Made by a program: the position numbers and the translations under genes | Notes under the pieces: model-generated | Database searches by the model: none | Told to the model about the DNA's origin: nothing | The model's input: only the letters and a program-made list of their open reading frames with translations | Source of the DNA: Salipaludibacillus aurantiacus | Lineage (GTDB): Bacteria; Bacillota; Bacilli; Bacillales; Salisediminibacteriaceae | NCBI RefSeq assembly: GCF_900111295.1 | Contig: NZ_FOGT01000009.1 | Location: 119,640 to 183,639, forward strand | Length of the DNA: 64,000 nt | Reading direction: 5' to 3' | Part shown: one piece after another, positions 8,117 through 18,290 of the stretch | How positions within the stretch are numbered: the first letter of the stretch is position 1 | Layout: the number at the start of each line of letters is the position of its first letter

Positions 8117-8310
8117 CCCATTCACCTTCCTTATTATGCTCGAGATTATACGCTTACCTTGTAATAATACATTCTCTAAATTGTACAGAATCCCTGTATT
8201 AATCGTTTTACAGTCATCGACTTATTTTTACAAGGGAAAAAGGAAAACCGTTTCAATATTTACTTGATAGCCCCTTTCCTTTATCTAATTAAGGGAAGAA
8301 TAAGTATATT
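8117..8310. other. AT-rich gap
   Basis: No gene, hairpin or convincing promoter was found. It separates the hypothetical gene from the decayed fragment at 8311. Confidence 0.4.
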
Positions 8311-8584
8311 TTAACTTAATTTGTAAAATATTGTTGAAATTTTTTTAGCAAAATTAAAAGGTAATTTTAAACTCGTGCTGATTTCTAATCTTTCCTTTAA
8401 GTTCTTGTTAACTAAAAGGTCCCCTTCGGCATATGCTTCAATAAACAATCTAATCTTGTCGCTAGTTAGAGCTTTTGCAGGGAGGTAATGGAATAACAAT
8501 ATTAGTTGTTCAGCTAATAAAAATCCTTTTACATAAAGAGCTTCACCTGCCTTGCAATCAATAAACACCACAAGGACAAACATT
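8311..8584 (-). pseudogene. Coding-like remnant, 3' end of an unidentified gene
   Basis: The minus strand is open and has coding character (A/T-rich third positions, helical protein around EALYVKGFLLAEQLILLFHY and DKIRLFIEAYAEGDLLVNKN, stop TAA at 8311), but there is no start codon with a ribosome site. Upstream of ~8585 the open frame continues only as the antisense of the DUF6944-like gene. This looks like the C-terminal part of a gene whose 5' end was lost. The protein is not recognised. An intact small gene is possible but less likely. Confidence 0.4.
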
Positions 8585-8599
8585 AAGGCGGTGGCAGAA

Positions 8600-9232
8600 G
8601 TGACAGATGAACAGTTAAAGCTGTTTACCGGAGCATGGTTAGATGCAATAGGCAGTATCCTTTCTGCTAGTGCAACAGCAGGAAATTTTGGGGGATTAAA
8701 TGAAATAAATAACAAACTGACAGCAGTCGGCGAGGGGTTACAAGCGGCAGGAACATTAATCAATGGAACTGTTTCAACAGATGATCCTTTAGACTTTGCC
8801 GGCAACTGGATAGATGGTGCCGGAGCGGCAACGTCGTCTTTAGCAGCCTATTGGCAATATATCGGTGATGAAAATGGTGCAGACAATATGCGCCTCGACA
8901 TATTAGGGGATTCCCTCCAATCAATGGGAGCCTCTATTAGTGCCTTATCTGATTATTCAGCAGGTGAAGCAGGCATGGCTGCCGGTAATGCGCTTCAAGG
9001 GTTAGGAGCCGGTTTAGAAGCCATTGGCGGGACGTATGAATTAAGAAAAAAAGAGGAAGCTCAGTTGTTAATTACGGTTGGTGCAGCGTTACAAGCAATT
9101 GGAGCAAGCCTTATTGCGATTCTGGTGACGAGAAGTGCAATCTTTTGCAAGTCAACTGAATGTGATGGTGCGTCCTTTCCGATAACAAAAAAGACCCCCA
9201 ACCAAAATTGGTTGAGAGTCTTCCAAACGTAG
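8600..9232 (+). CDS. DUF6944-like repetitive protein with altered 3' end
   Basis: 210 residues from GTG at 8600, which has AAGGCGG 8 nt upstream; the frame also extends to a TTG at 8552 without a site. The protein has four diverged copies of a hydrophobic GAW/AIGSxLxA-type helical unit (TGAWLDAIGSILSA, LTAVGEGLQAAGTLI, LQSMGASISAL, LQGLGAGLEAIGG, LQAIGASLIAI), matching the Bacillus family described as repetitive DUF6944. Function unknown. The last ~35 residues differ in character and the frame runs through the rpsI terminator hairpin, implying that the original stop was lost; another frame would stop at about 9163. Confidence 0.6.
   Translation: MTDEQLKLFTGAWLDAIGSILSASATAGNFGGLNEINNKLTAVGEGLQAAGTLINGTVSTDDPLDFAGNWIDGAGAATSSLAAYWQYIGDENGADNMRLDILGDSLQSMGASISALSDYSAGEAGMAAGNALQGLGAGLEAIGGTYELRKKEEAQLLITVGAALQAIGASLIAILVTRSAIFCKSTECDGASFPITKKTPNQNWLRVFQT
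9191..9222. terminator. Intrinsic terminator shared by rpsI and the DUF6944-like gene
   Basis: Stem AAGACTCTCAACCA / TGGTTGGGGGTCTT with an A-T rich loop; on the minus strand it is followed by TTTTTT, ending the rplM-rpsI transcript. The hairpin also lies within the 3' end of the convergent plus-strand frame. Confidence 0.85.
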
Positions 9233-9237
9233 ATATA

Positions 9238-9630
9238 TTAACGCTTTGAGAACTGAGGTGCACGACGAGCAGCTTTAAGACCGTATTTCTTACGCTCTTT
9301 CATACGAGCGTCACGAGTCAGGAAGCCTGCTTTTTTGAGTGGTGCACGGAATTCCGGATCTGCTTCAAGCAATGCGCGTGCCACACCGTGACGGATCGCG
9401 CCTGCCTGGCCTGTGTATCCACCGCCGTCAACGTTAACAAGCACGTCATAAGTGCCTTCTGTTTGAGTTTCAGCTAATGGCTGTTTCACAATAACTTTTA
9501 ATGTTTCAAGGTCAAAGTAGTCGTTGATGTCTCTTTTGTTGATCACGATTTTGCCATCTCCTGGTACGAGACGCACACGTGCAGTTGAGTTCTTACGACG
9601 ACCTGTACCGTAGTATTGAACTTGTGCCAA
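9238..9630 (-). CDS. rpsI: 30S ribosomal protein S9
   Basis: 130 residues, the usual length. Starts [20 protein letters not shown] and ends in the conserved basic tail (RRAPQFSKR) that reaches the P-site tRNA in the small subunit. Second gene of the rplM-rpsI operon, 20 nt after rplM, followed by a terminator. Confidence 0.98.
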   Translation of the reverse strand: MAQVQYYGTGRRKNSTARVRLVPGDGKIVINKRDINDYFDLETLKVIVKQPLAETQTEGTYDVLVNVDGGGYTGQAGAIRHGVARALLEADPEFRAPLKKAGFLTRDARMKERKKYGLKAARRAPQFSKR

Positions 9631-9650
9631 GAAAATTCCCTCCTTCTATA

Positions 9651-10088
9651 TTAACCGCGTAATTCGTAAGTTTCTGGCTTTTGCGCTGCGTGAGGATGCT
9701 CGCTTCCTGCGTATACGTTAAGTTTCTTAGCCATTTGACGGCCTAGAGAACCTTTCGGAAGCATACCTTTTACTGCAAGCTCGATAAGTTGTGTCGGCTT
9801 GCGGTCACGCATTTCTCCTGCACTCATTGATTTCAATGAACCAGGGTAACGGCTGTGACGGTAGTACATTTTGTCCTGGAGCTTGTTTCCTGTTAAATGA
9901 ATCTTCTCCGCATTGATAATGATCACATGATCTCCTGTATCAACATGCGGCGTAAATGTCGGCTTGTTCTTGCCGCGAAGGATGCTGGCAACTTCTGATG
10001 CTAAGCGTCCAAGTGCTTTTCCTTCTGCGTCTACAACGTACCATTTACGCTCAACGTCTTGTGGCTTTGCCATATATGTTGTACGCAA
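9651..10088 (-). CDS. rplM: 50S ribosomal protein L13
   Basis: 145 residues, full length. The N-terminus [16 protein letters not shown] matches the family, with TTG as start codon at 10088 and a GGAGGG site 8 nt upstream. Core motifs [16 protein letters not shown] and [13 protein letters not shown] are intact. L13 is an early-assembling large-subunit protein. First gene of rplM-rpsI, with its own promoter and a probable L13 leader. Confidence 0.98.
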   Translation of the reverse strand: MRTTYMAKPQDVERKWYVVDAEGKALGRLASEVASILRGKNKPTFTPHVDTGDHVIIINAEKIHLTGNKLQDKMYYRHSRYPGSLKSMSAGEMRDRKPTQLIELAVKGMLPKGSLGRQMAKKLNVYAGSEHPHAAQKPETYELRG

Positions 10089-10178
10089 TTTATTTCCCTC
10101 CTAGTCAAACTGTCCAAAAAATATCCTACATTCCAACGTTCGATTCCGTACCCGGGGCTAGTGGGCATAAGAATACCA
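10089..10178 (-). promoter_or_regulatory. Candidate L13 leader RNA upstream of rplM
   Basis: The ~90-nt untranslated region between the rplM promoter and its TTG start is in the place of the L13 leader known in low-G+C Firmicutes, thought to mediate autogenous control. It contains GGGTACGGAATCGAACGTTG and a T6 stretch before GGACAG. The consensus was not computed, so the assignment rests on position and general appearance. Confidence 0.5.
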
Positions 10179-10184
10179 TAGACC

Positions 10185-10213
10185 ATCATATAATATATGA
10201 ATGCCTGTGTCAA
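10185..10213 (-). promoter_or_regulatory. SigA promoter of rplM-rpsI
   Basis: TTGACA (10213-10208), 17-nt spacer, TATGAT (10190-10185); about 100 nt upstream of rplM. Confidence 0.85.
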
Positions 10214-10237
10214 TAAAAAATACACTAGGATTCGTTG

Positions 10238-11014
10238 TTATTGAAATTTTTTTATATGATCGTCCATTTTTTTCTGTTCATAGAACACTTGAGCTAAATA
10301 CAACCCGCATGCCGGGGCCGTTTTTCCCGCCAGGGCCCTGTCTTCTGCGGCCAGAATCTCAGGTACTTCCCCGGGGTTCCGATCGCCCGCTCCTGCTTCA
10401 ATTAAAGTTCCCGTAAGGACTCTTACCATCTGGTAGAGAAAACCGCTTCCAGTAAACCGCAATGTCCAGTCATCTTTTTCTTTCGCAATATCAATTACGA
10501 ATAACGTTCTTACCTTATCTACCACATCCGTTTTAGGCGACGAAAAACTCGTATAGTTATGAGTGCCGGTCAGATGGGCTGCTGCCTCCTGCATTGCTCC
10601 TATATCCAGTTTTTTAGGCAGGTGGTGGACATAGTGCCGCTCAAATACATTCCGTTCAGGCGCTGTATTGATTCGATAAATATACTCCTTGCCTAATGCA
10701 TCATACCGGGCATGGAACGAAGAGGAGACATACTGGCAGCTGTGAACGTGTATATCTTTCGGGAGAAGCGTGTTCAAAGCTTTCGGCCACCGGTCTTCCG
10801 GGATAGCCAGCGATGAATCGAAATGCACCGGCTGTCTGATTCCGTGTACTCCTGAATCTGTCCGGCCTGAGGAAACTGATTTCCAGCCATCCGCTTTATG
10901 TATTTTTCCGAGCGCCTGCTCTATTTCTCCCTGGACAGAACGGTCATTCGGCTGCCGCTGATACCCGTGAAAGCCGGCCCCGTCATAAGACAAGTGGGCT
11001 AAGATTCTTCGCAT
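10238..11014 (-). CDS. truA: tRNA pseudouridine synthase A (positions 38-40)
   Basis: 258 residues from ATG at 11014 (GAGGAG at 9-nt spacing; the GTG six bases earlier is too close to it). Isomerises uridines 38, 39 and 40 in the anticodon arm of many tRNAs. The catalytic aspartate is in SSGRTDSGVHG near residue 50, and other family motifs such as RYDALGKEYIYRI and FTGSGFLYQMVR are present. Fifteen nucleotides downstream of ecfT and probably in its transcript; ends just before the rplM promoter, with no separate terminator. Confidence 0.96.
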   Translation of the reverse strand: MRRILAHLSYDGAGFHGYQRQPNDRSVQGEIEQALGKIHKADGWKSVSSGRTDSGVHGIRQPVHFDSSLAIPEDRWPKALNTLLPKDIHVHSCQYVSSSFHARYDALGKEYIYRINTAPERNVFERHYVHHLPKKLDIGAMQEAAAHLTGTHNYTSFSSPKTDVVDKVRTLFVIDIAKEKDDWTLRFTGSGFLYQMVRVLTGTLIEAGAGDRNPGEVPEILAAEDRALAGKTAPACGLYLAQVFYEQKKMDDHIKKFQ

Positions 11015-11028
11015 GCACACTCTCTCCT

Positions 11029-11838
11029 CTATTCAAGAAATCGGAATATAACTGTCAGTACCGCAAAGGCAATAAACAAACTGAGCGCTCCTGTATCTAA
11101 AGGCTTCCATTTCAGCTGTCTGAATTTAGTCCTGCCTTCACCGCCGTTATAACCGCGTGCTTCCATAGCAATAGCCAGATCCTCCGCACGCTTAAATGAC
11201 TGCACAAATAGAGGGATCAGCACCGGTATTAGAGCTTTCAGCCTTTTCCATAAGGAACCTTCGGAAAAATTAGCTCCCCGGGCCATTTGGGCTTTTACTA
11301 TTTTTGCAGTTTCTCCGAGCAGCGTTGGAATAAACCTTAAAGCGATCGACATCATCAGCGCCAATTCGTGAGTAGGAACATTCACCTTTTTTAACGGCTT
11401 CATAAGTCTCTCCATCCCATCTGTTAAATCGATAGGGGTCGTTGTTAAAGTCAATAAAGAGGCCATAAGAATGAGCAGAAAAAGCCTTAAGGCAATCAGG
11501 CTTCCTTCCATAACCCCGCCGGAATAAACCGTCAGCAACGGCCATTCCACCAGCACTGTCCCTTCCCTTGTCATAAAAAGATGCAATAAGAAAGTAAAAA
11601 AGATAATAATTGCGATAAAGCGCATTCCTTTTATGAAATAGCCAAATGGTATTTTGGACCTAGAAAAGGCTGTAAAGGTGAGAATTACTGCCATACCGAG
11701 AATAAACGGGTGGCGCGTTAAAAATAAAAAGATGATAAAAAGCAGAACGATAATCAGTTTAGAACGGGGATCCATTTTGTGAATCACCGATTCTTTAGGA
11801 ACATATTGGCCTATGATCACATTATCAAACACGGTCAC
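11029..11838 (-). CDS. ecfT: Energy-coupling factor transporter transmembrane protein EcfT
   Basis: 269 residues, start GTG at 11838 overlapping the end of ecfA2 by 14 nt. Five to six membrane spans, with the cytoplasmic coupling region that carries the conserved Ala-Arg-Gly motifs (AQMARGANF and AMEARGYNGG) that touch the two ATPases. EcfT links EcfA1/EcfA2 to exchangeable substrate-binding (S) components for vitamins and trace metals. No S component is in this window, as usual for the group II module. Confidence 0.96.
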   Translation of the reverse strand: MTVFDNVIIGQYVPKESVIHKMDPRSKLIIVLLFIIFLFLTRHPFILGMAVILTFTAFSRSKIPFGYFIKGMRFIAIIIFFTFLLHLFMTREGTVLVEWPLLTVYSGGVMEGSLIALRLFLLILMASLLTLTTTPIDLTDGMERLMKPLKKVNVPTHELALMMSIALRFIPTLLGETAKIVKAQMARGANFSEGSLWKRLKALIPVLIPLFVQSFKRAEDLAIAMEARGYNGGEGRTKFRQLKWKPLDTGALSLFIAFAVLTVIFRFLE

Positions 11839-12706
11839 TCACACCCCTTTTCCGAAGAAACTCCAGAACCTGGTCAACTGTTTCTTCGAGTGTAAATGCG
11901 GCAGTGCTCATGTCTTCGCCTGATTGTTCCCTCAGCATTGAAAGGAGCTTCACAGACTCGGGGACGGACAACCCCATCGCTTTAAGTTCACCGGCTTTTG
12001 AAAAAACCTGGTGTGGACGGCCCTGATCCTTAACAGTCCCTTTATCCATAAGAACTATTTCATCGGAATAACGGGCCGCGTCCTCCATTTGGTGCGTCAC
12101 AAGTATAATTGAGCGCTCCTTCTTTTCCTGGAACCAGTCGTAAAACAGTTCCATCATCTTAACCTGGCCCTCCGGGTCGAGACCTGCGGTAGGTTCATCT
12201 AAAATAAGCAGTTTCGGATTAAGCGCCAGTACTCCCGCAATGGCTACTCTCCGCATCTGGCCGCCGCTCAAGTCAAACGGGGAACGGTCAAACATGTCAG
12301 GATGAATACCTGCCAGCTCAAGATACTCCTTTGCCCTTTTTTCAGCTTCAAGCTTAGAAAGGCCAAAGTTTACCGGACCGTAGGCCACATCAGAAAGCAC
12401 TGTTTCATGAAACAACTGATGTTCAGGAAACTGAAAAACTATGCTCGCATGCCTTCGCAGCTCATATAGATGTTTCTGTTTCGTATCTGCACGAATCGTC
12501 CAGTCTCCTACAGCCACTGTACCTGATGAAGGTTTAAGCAAGCCGTTTAAATGCTGGATAAAAGTAGATTTACCTGATCCTGTATGGCCGATCACCGAGG
12601 TAAACCGGCCTTCCGGGATTGTTATATTAAACCCTTTGAGAGCTTCCTTTTCAAAGGGAGTGTTTTTCATATATTTATATGTGAGGTTGTCTGCTTTAAT
12701 CTGCAT
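11825..12706 (-). CDS. ecfA2: Energy-coupling factor ATPase EcfA2
   Basis: 293 residues. ABC ATPase with Walker A GHTGSGKST (~40-48), Q-loop, signature LSGGQMRR, Walker B LLILDEPTAG and the switch histidine in VTHQMED. With EcfA1 it hydrolyses ATP to drive vitamin uptake. It overlaps the end of ecfA1 by 40 nt and ecfT by 14 nt, consistent with translational coupling. Confidence 0.95.
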   Translation of the reverse strand: MQIKADNLTYKYMKNTPFEKEALKGFNITIPEGRFTSVIGHTGSGKSTFIQHLNGLLKPSSGTVAVGDWTIRADTKQKHLYELRRHASIVFQFPEHQLFHETVLSDVAYGPVNFGLSKLEAEKRAKEYLELAGIHPDMFDRSPFDLSGGQMRRVAIAGVLALNPKLLILDEPTAGLDPEGQVKMMELFYDWFQEKKERSIILVTHQMEDAARYSDEIVLMDKGTVKDQGRPHQVFSKAGELKAMGLSVPESVKLLSMLREQSGEDMSTAAFTLEETVDQVLEFLRKRGVSDRV

Positions 12707-13521
12707 AGCGCTTCCACCAACTCCTCTTCGGTTAACACGTTATCAGGCAATCGAACGTGATATTTGCGAAGTTCCTGAGCAACTTGCACCGCGAAAGGAG
12801 TCTTTAATTGAGCCTGGTGCAGAGCAGATTCATTTGTCAGGATGTCCTGCGGTGTGCCATCCTGCTCAATGCGGCCTTCTTTCAGGACGATAATACGGTC
12901 CGCTGACACCGCTTCTCTCACATCATGAGTAATTGTCACGATTGTCAGGTTCTCTTCTTCACGCAGCTTTTGTACGGTGGCTATCACTTCTTGCCGACCC
13001 ATGGGATCGAGCATGGATGTGGCTTCATCCAGGACGATTACCCGCGGACGCAGAGCCAAGGCTCCGGCTAAGGCTACCCGCTGTTTCTGGCCTCCTGACA
13101 GCCGGTGCGGCTCCTGTTTCTCCAGCCCTGATAAACCGAGACGGCTTATGCTTTCATAGACCCTCTTCTGCATCTCATCATAAGGCACCCCGGCGTTTTC
13201 AAGACCGAATGCTACGTCATCTTCCACTGTAGGGGCCACAAGCTGGTTATCAGGGTTTTGAAAAACCATACCTACCTGCCTGCGTATAAAGGGATGCTGA
13301 CTGGGATCGTTCGTTAGATGGCCGCATGCCATGACTTCCCCTTCTTCAGGAACGTGCAGCGCATTAAAGAACTTAGCCAAAGTGGACTTGCCAGAGCCGT
13401 TATGGCCTAACACCGCCAGCCATTCCCCTCTTTTAACTTCGAGAGAGATATCTTTTAATACGTAAGGAGCCTGCTCGTGATACCGGAAACTTAGTCCTTT
13501 TACTTGAATATCATAAGTCAT
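12667..13521 (-). CDS. ecfA1: Energy-coupling factor ATPase EcfA1
   Basis: 284 residues. Walker A GHNGSGKST, signature LSGGQKQR, Walker B VIVLDEATS and switch THDVRE identify an ABC ATPase; the LDEATSMLDP variant is typical of EcfA1. First gene of ecfA1-ecfA2-ecfT-truA, placed after rplQ exactly as in Bacillus. The ATG at 13521 has GAGGAGC upstream. Confidence 0.95.
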   Translation of the reverse strand: MTYDIQVKGLSFRYHEQAPYVLKDISLEVKRGEWLAVLGHNGSGKSTLAKFFNALHVPEEGEVMACGHLTNDPSQHPFIRRQVGMVFQNPDNQLVAPTVEDDVAFGLENAGVPYDEMQKRVYESISRLGLSGLEKQEPHRLSGGQKQRVALAGALALRPRVIVLDEATSMLDPMGRQEVIATVQKLREEENLTIVTITHDVREAVSADRIIVLKEGRIEQDGTPQDILTNESALHQAQLKTPFAVQVAQELRKYHVRLPDNVLTEEELVEALCRLKQTTSHINI

Positions 13522-13689
13522 ACAAAGGCTCCTCTCATAATGTTCGCAGGGCTGCGGTTTGTTTAATTACCGGGCTGCACACTAATCCCGCCGGAAATGC
13601 AGCATAACTTTGGTGCTGAAGGATAAGCACTTGCAGGAGGCCTTGCCTTCTCTCCCGCTTGGAGATGACATTGGCAGGACAATCGGGTA

Positions 13690-13743
13690 CAAAAAAAGGG
13701 CACAGACCAGCATCTGTTTCCAGACGCGGTGTCCCGCCCTTTG
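13690..13743 (-). terminator. Intrinsic terminator after rplQ
   Basis: A long GC-rich hairpin (AAAGGGC ... GCCCTTT with an inner CGTCTG-GAAA-CAGATG tetraloop stem) followed by Ts on the minus strand. It closes the ribosomal/rpoA transcript before the ecf operon. Confidence 0.9.
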
Positions 13744-13763
13744 AAGAATCAATGCGTCATGAG

Positions 13764-14126
13764 TTATACAAGCTCAATGATAGCCATTTCTGCACCGTCT
13801 CCACGGCGAGGTCCAAGCTTAAGAACTCGTGTATAACCGCCTTGACGCTCTTCGTAGCGCTTAGCTACATCATCAAATAGTTTTTGAATTGCATCTTGTC
13901 CAGTTTCTTCATCTGCAACTTCATTACGTACATAAGCAGCTACTTGACGACGAGCATGTAAGTCACCACGTTTACCTAACGTGATCATCTTTTCAACGAT
14001 TGAACGAAGCTCTTTCGCTTTCGGTTCTGTCGTTTCAATGCGTTCGTTAATAATTAAATCAGTCGTTAAGTCACGGAATAGTGCTTTACGGGCACTGCTG
14101 TCACGACCTAATTTTCTGTATCCCAT
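13764..14126 (-). CDS. rplQ: 50S ribosomal protein L17
   Basis: 120 residues, normal for Bacilli. [20 protein letters not shown] and [19 protein letters not shown] are conserved family ends. L17 sits near the exit tunnel. Last gene of the alpha operon, 72 nt after rpoA, followed by a terminator. Confidence 0.98.
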   Translation of the reverse strand: MGYRKLGRDSSARKALFRDLTTDLIINERIETTEPKAKELRSIVEKMITLGKRGDLHARRQVAAYVRNEVADEETGQDAIQKLFDDVAKRYEERQGGYTRVLKLGPRRGDGAEMAIIELV

Positions 14127-14198
14127 GTTAGTCCCTCCTTCTCTGATGAATCTCTATTCTCAGCCCGATCTGACTGGCAGACCGTAACCGGAACAGAA

Positions 14199-15143
14199 TT
14201 ATTCTTCATCTCGAAGACCAAGATTGAGTTCTTGCAGTTTTTCCTGTACCTCTTCAAGTGACTTTCGTCCAAGGTTACGAACTTTCATCATGTCTTCTTC
14301 TGATTTTTGTGTCAGTTCCTGTACTGTATTAATTCCCGCACGCTTTAAGCAGTTATAGGAACGTACAGACAAGTCTAACTCTTCTATCGTCATTTCGAGG
14401 ACTTTTTCTTTCTGATCCTCTTCTTTTTCAACCATAATCTCGGCGTGCTGTGCCTGATCGGTTAAACCGACGAAAATGTTCAAATGCTCAGTAAGAATCT
14501 TTGCTCCAAGGGAGACGGCTTCTTCAGGACGAATACTGCCGTCAGTCCAAACATCCAGTGTCAGCTTATCGAAGTTCGTAATCTGACCTACACGTGTGTT
14601 TTCAACTTGGAAGTTCACACGGGAAACTGGTGTAAAGATGGAATCCACAGGGATTACCCCAATTGGCAAATCATCTGAATTATTGTTTTCTGCCGGTACA
14701 TATCCCCGGCCTCTGGCTGCTGTAATTTTCATTTGGAATTGAGCACCCTTAGAAAGAGTAGCGATATGCAGATCCGGGTTTAAAACCTCCACATCACTGT
14801 CATGCATTAGATCAGCTGCAGTGACGACCCCTTCACCTTGAGCATCAATTTCCAAAGTTTTCTCTTCATCCGAGTAAATTTTCAGTGCCAGTTTTTTTAG
14901 ATTGAGCACGATTGTTGTGACGTCTTCAACGACACCTTCAATCGTAGAAAATTCATGCAGTACTCCGTTAAACTGGACGCTTGTTACAGCAGAACCAGGT
15001 AAAGACGAAAGCAGGATTCTGCGGAGGGAATTTCCAAGCGTTGTTCCGTATCCGCGCTCAAGAGGTTCTACGACAAATTTACCGTACGTAGCATCGTCGC
15101 TTAATTCAACCACTTCAATTTTCGGCTTTTCTATCTCGATCAT
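14199..15143 (-). CDS. rpoA: RNA polymerase alpha subunit
   Basis: 314 residues. The N-terminal domain (1-~228), with [20 protein letters not shown], forms the dimer that nucleates polymerase assembly; the C-terminal domain after the flexible linker has the helix-hairpin-helix elements ([19 protein letters not shown] and [12 protein letters not shown]) that bind UP-element DNA and activators. In the alpha operon between rpsK and rplQ, full length and without anomalies. Confidence 0.98.
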   Translation of the reverse strand: MIEIEKPKIEVVELSDDATYGKFVVEPLERGYGTTLGNSLRRILLSSLPGSAVTSVQFNGVLHEFSTIEGVVEDVTTIVLNLKKLALKIYSDEEKTLEIDAQGEGVVTAADLMHDSDVEVLNPDLHIATLSKGAQFQMKITAARGRGYVPAENNNSDDLPIGVIPVDSIFTPVSRVNFQVENTRVGQITNFDKLTLDVWTDGSIRPEEAVSLGAKILTEHLNIFVGLTDQAQHAEIMVEKEEDQKEKVLEMTIEELDLSVRSYNCLKRAGINTVQELTQKSEEDMMKVRNLGRKSLEEVQEKLQELNLGLRDEE

Positions 15144-15174
15144 TAAACAAACCCTCCTTCAAAACGTCGAAACC

Positions 15175-15308
15175 CCGGTTGTGAAATAGGCACAACCGGA
15201 ATCCCTCATTGGGCACACCTAGACCTGTCACGAACCGTCAATATATTTCCGTATCCATAGCGGACATTGGCTCTTACACCATTATTGACAAGGGTATGGA
15301 AATTCATA
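15175..15308 (-). other. Two hairpins in the rpsK-rpoA gap
   Basis: CCGGTTGTG-N7-CACAACCGG (15175-15199) is a perfect 9-bp stem and GGTATG-N6-CATACC (15291-15308) a 6-bp stem. Neither has a T-run, so they are not terminators; they may act in RNA processing, stability or autogenous control. Confidence 0.55.
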
Positions 15309-15320
15309 CCTCTGCTGCGA

Positions 15321-15713
15321 CTATACTCTACGACGTTTTGGTGGACGGCAGCCGTTATGAGGAACCGGTGTGACGTCTTTAATCATGTTCACTTCAAGAC
15401 CTGTAGCCTGAAGGGAACGAATAGCAGCTTCACGTCCGGCACCAGGGCCTTTTACTGAAACTTCTACAGCCTTCATGCCATGCTCCATCGCTGCTTTTGC
15501 TGCAGTTTCAGCAGCAGTCTGAGCTGCGAAAGGAGTAGACTTACGTGAACCTTTAAAGCCTAAAGCTCCGGCACTTGCCCAAGAAATGGCATTCCCTTGA
15601 GGGTCTGTGATCGTAACAATCGTATTATTGAAAGTTGAACGAATGTGCGCAACTCCGGACTCTATATTTTTACGTTGACGACGCTTTGCACGAGTCGTTT
15701 TTGGTTTAGCCAT
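15321..15713 (-). CDS. rpsK: 30S ribosomal protein S11
   Basis: 130 residues, typical. Ends in the conserved [16 protein letters not shown] tail and contains [19 protein letters not shown]. Platform protein of the 30S subunit. Between rpsM and rpoA. Confidence 0.98.
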   Translation of the reverse strand: MAKPKTTRAKRRQRKNIESGVAHIRSTFNNTIVTITDPQGNAISWASAGALGFKGSRKSTPFAAQTAAETAAKAAMEHGMKAVEVSVKGPGAGREAAIRSLQATGLEVNMIKDVTPVPHNGCRPPKRRRV

Positions 15714-15736
15714 AATCGAACATGACCTCCTTTACT

Positions 15737-16102
15737 TTATTTTTTCTTATTAGCAACCGTACGACGAGGTCCTTTTCGTGTACGTGCATTGTTCTTAGTT
15801 TTCTGTCCTCGGACAGGCAATCCACGGCGATGACGGATACCGCGGTATGATCCGATTTCGATCAAACGCTTAATATCAAGAGAAACTTCACGGCGAAGAT
15901 CCCCTTCTACTTTAATCCCGTCAACAACTTCACGGATTTTACCTAATTCATCTTCAGTTAAATCACGGACGCGTGTGTCTTCAGATACACCCGCATCTTT
16001 AAGAACCAGGCTAGCTCTTGACTTGCCGATTCCGAAAATGTACGTGAGAGAGACGACAACCCGCTTATCACGAGGAATGTCGACACCAGCAATACGTGCC
16101 AT
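15737..16102 (-). CDS. rpsM: 30S ribosomal protein S13
   Basis: 121 residues. [19 protein letters not shown], the [15 protein letters not shown] motif and the lysine-rich C-terminal tail are all present. Located in the 30S head and contacts tRNA and the 50S subunit. Follows rpmJ in the usual order. Confidence 0.98.
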   Translation of the reverse strand: MARIAGVDIPRDKRVVVSLTYIFGIGKSRASLVLKDAGVSEDTRVRDLTEDELGKIREVVDGIKVEGDLRREVSLDIKRLIEIGSYRGIRHRRGLPVRGQKTKNNARTRKGPRRTVANKKK

Positions 16103-16123
16103 GCTTTTACACCTCCTGTGGTT

Positions 16124-16279
<156 letters not shown>

Positions 16280-16284
16280 TCAGT

Positions 16285-16503
16285 TTATTTATAACGATAC
16301 GTGATACGACCACGAGTCAGATCATACGGAGATAATTCTACAGTAACCTTGTCTCCAGGTAAAATACGAATGAAGTGCATACGGATTTTTCCTGAGACAT
16401 GGGCAAGAATTTTGTGCCCGTTTTCCAGCTCTACGCGAAACATAGCGTTTGGAAGCGGCTCTATGACCGTTCCTTCTACTTCAATTACATCTTCTTTGGC
16501 CAT
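16285..16503 (-). CDS. infA: Translation initiation factor IF-1
   Basis: 72 residues, exactly the usual length, a single S1/OB-fold domain ([22 protein letters not shown] ... GRITYRYK, split here). It occupies the A-site during initiation. Four-base gap to the upstream KOW gene. Confidence 0.98.
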   Translation of the reverse strand: MAKEDVIEVEGTVIEPLPNAMFRVELENGHKILAHVSGKIRMHFIRILPGDKVTVELSPYDLTRGRITYRYK

Positions 16504-16507
16504 GAAT

Positions 16508-16810
16508 TTACTCTCCTTCCTTCAGTAAATTATCATCAATATATGTTGAAATTGCAAACCGCAATTTGGCATTGGTTACACGGCCCGTTTCAACAATGCT
16601 ATTCTTCACTTCAGGAGCAATGATATTTACTCTCTCGATGTGCTGAATGTTTTTCTTTTTTGCACGGTCCACTTTCCTCTTATCCCCGTCAGCAATCCGT
16701 ACAAAACGTTCATCCAGAACATCAATAATGAAAGCAAATTGATCTTTGTCCCTTCCATTCAGAACTCTCACAAGTTCTCCAACTTGTGGAATCGATTCAG
16801 GATCTTTCAT
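16508..16810 (-). CDS. KOW-domain RNA-binding protein (L14e/L27e-like)
   Basis: 100 residues with a KOW motif at the N-terminal half ([21 protein letters not shown]) followed by a basic segment ([20 protein letters not shown]). The gene sits between map and infA in many Bacilli and is annotated as a KOW RNA-binding or L14e-like protein. Probably a ribosome-associated protein; experimental function not established. Confidence 0.85.
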   Translation of the reverse strand: MKDPESIPQVGELVRVLNGRDKDQFAFIIDVLDERFVRIADGDKRKVDRAKKKNIQHIERVNIIAPEVKNSIVETGRVTNAKLRFAISTYIDDNLLKEGE

Positions 16811-16823
16811 TTGTTGACCACCT

Positions 16824-18250
<1,427 letters not shown>

Positions 18251-18290
18251 TTAGCCTACGATCGAAGGCAAAGGGAGATTAACTCCCTTA

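Noticed and set aside
8311..8805. Long minus-strand open frame of 164 residues
   Set aside because: Its 5' half is the antisense of the DUF6944-like gene; only the 3' part looks coding and is listed as a remnant.
13659..13880. 73-residue plus-strand frame
   Set aside because: Covers the rplQ terminator and is antisense to rplQ.
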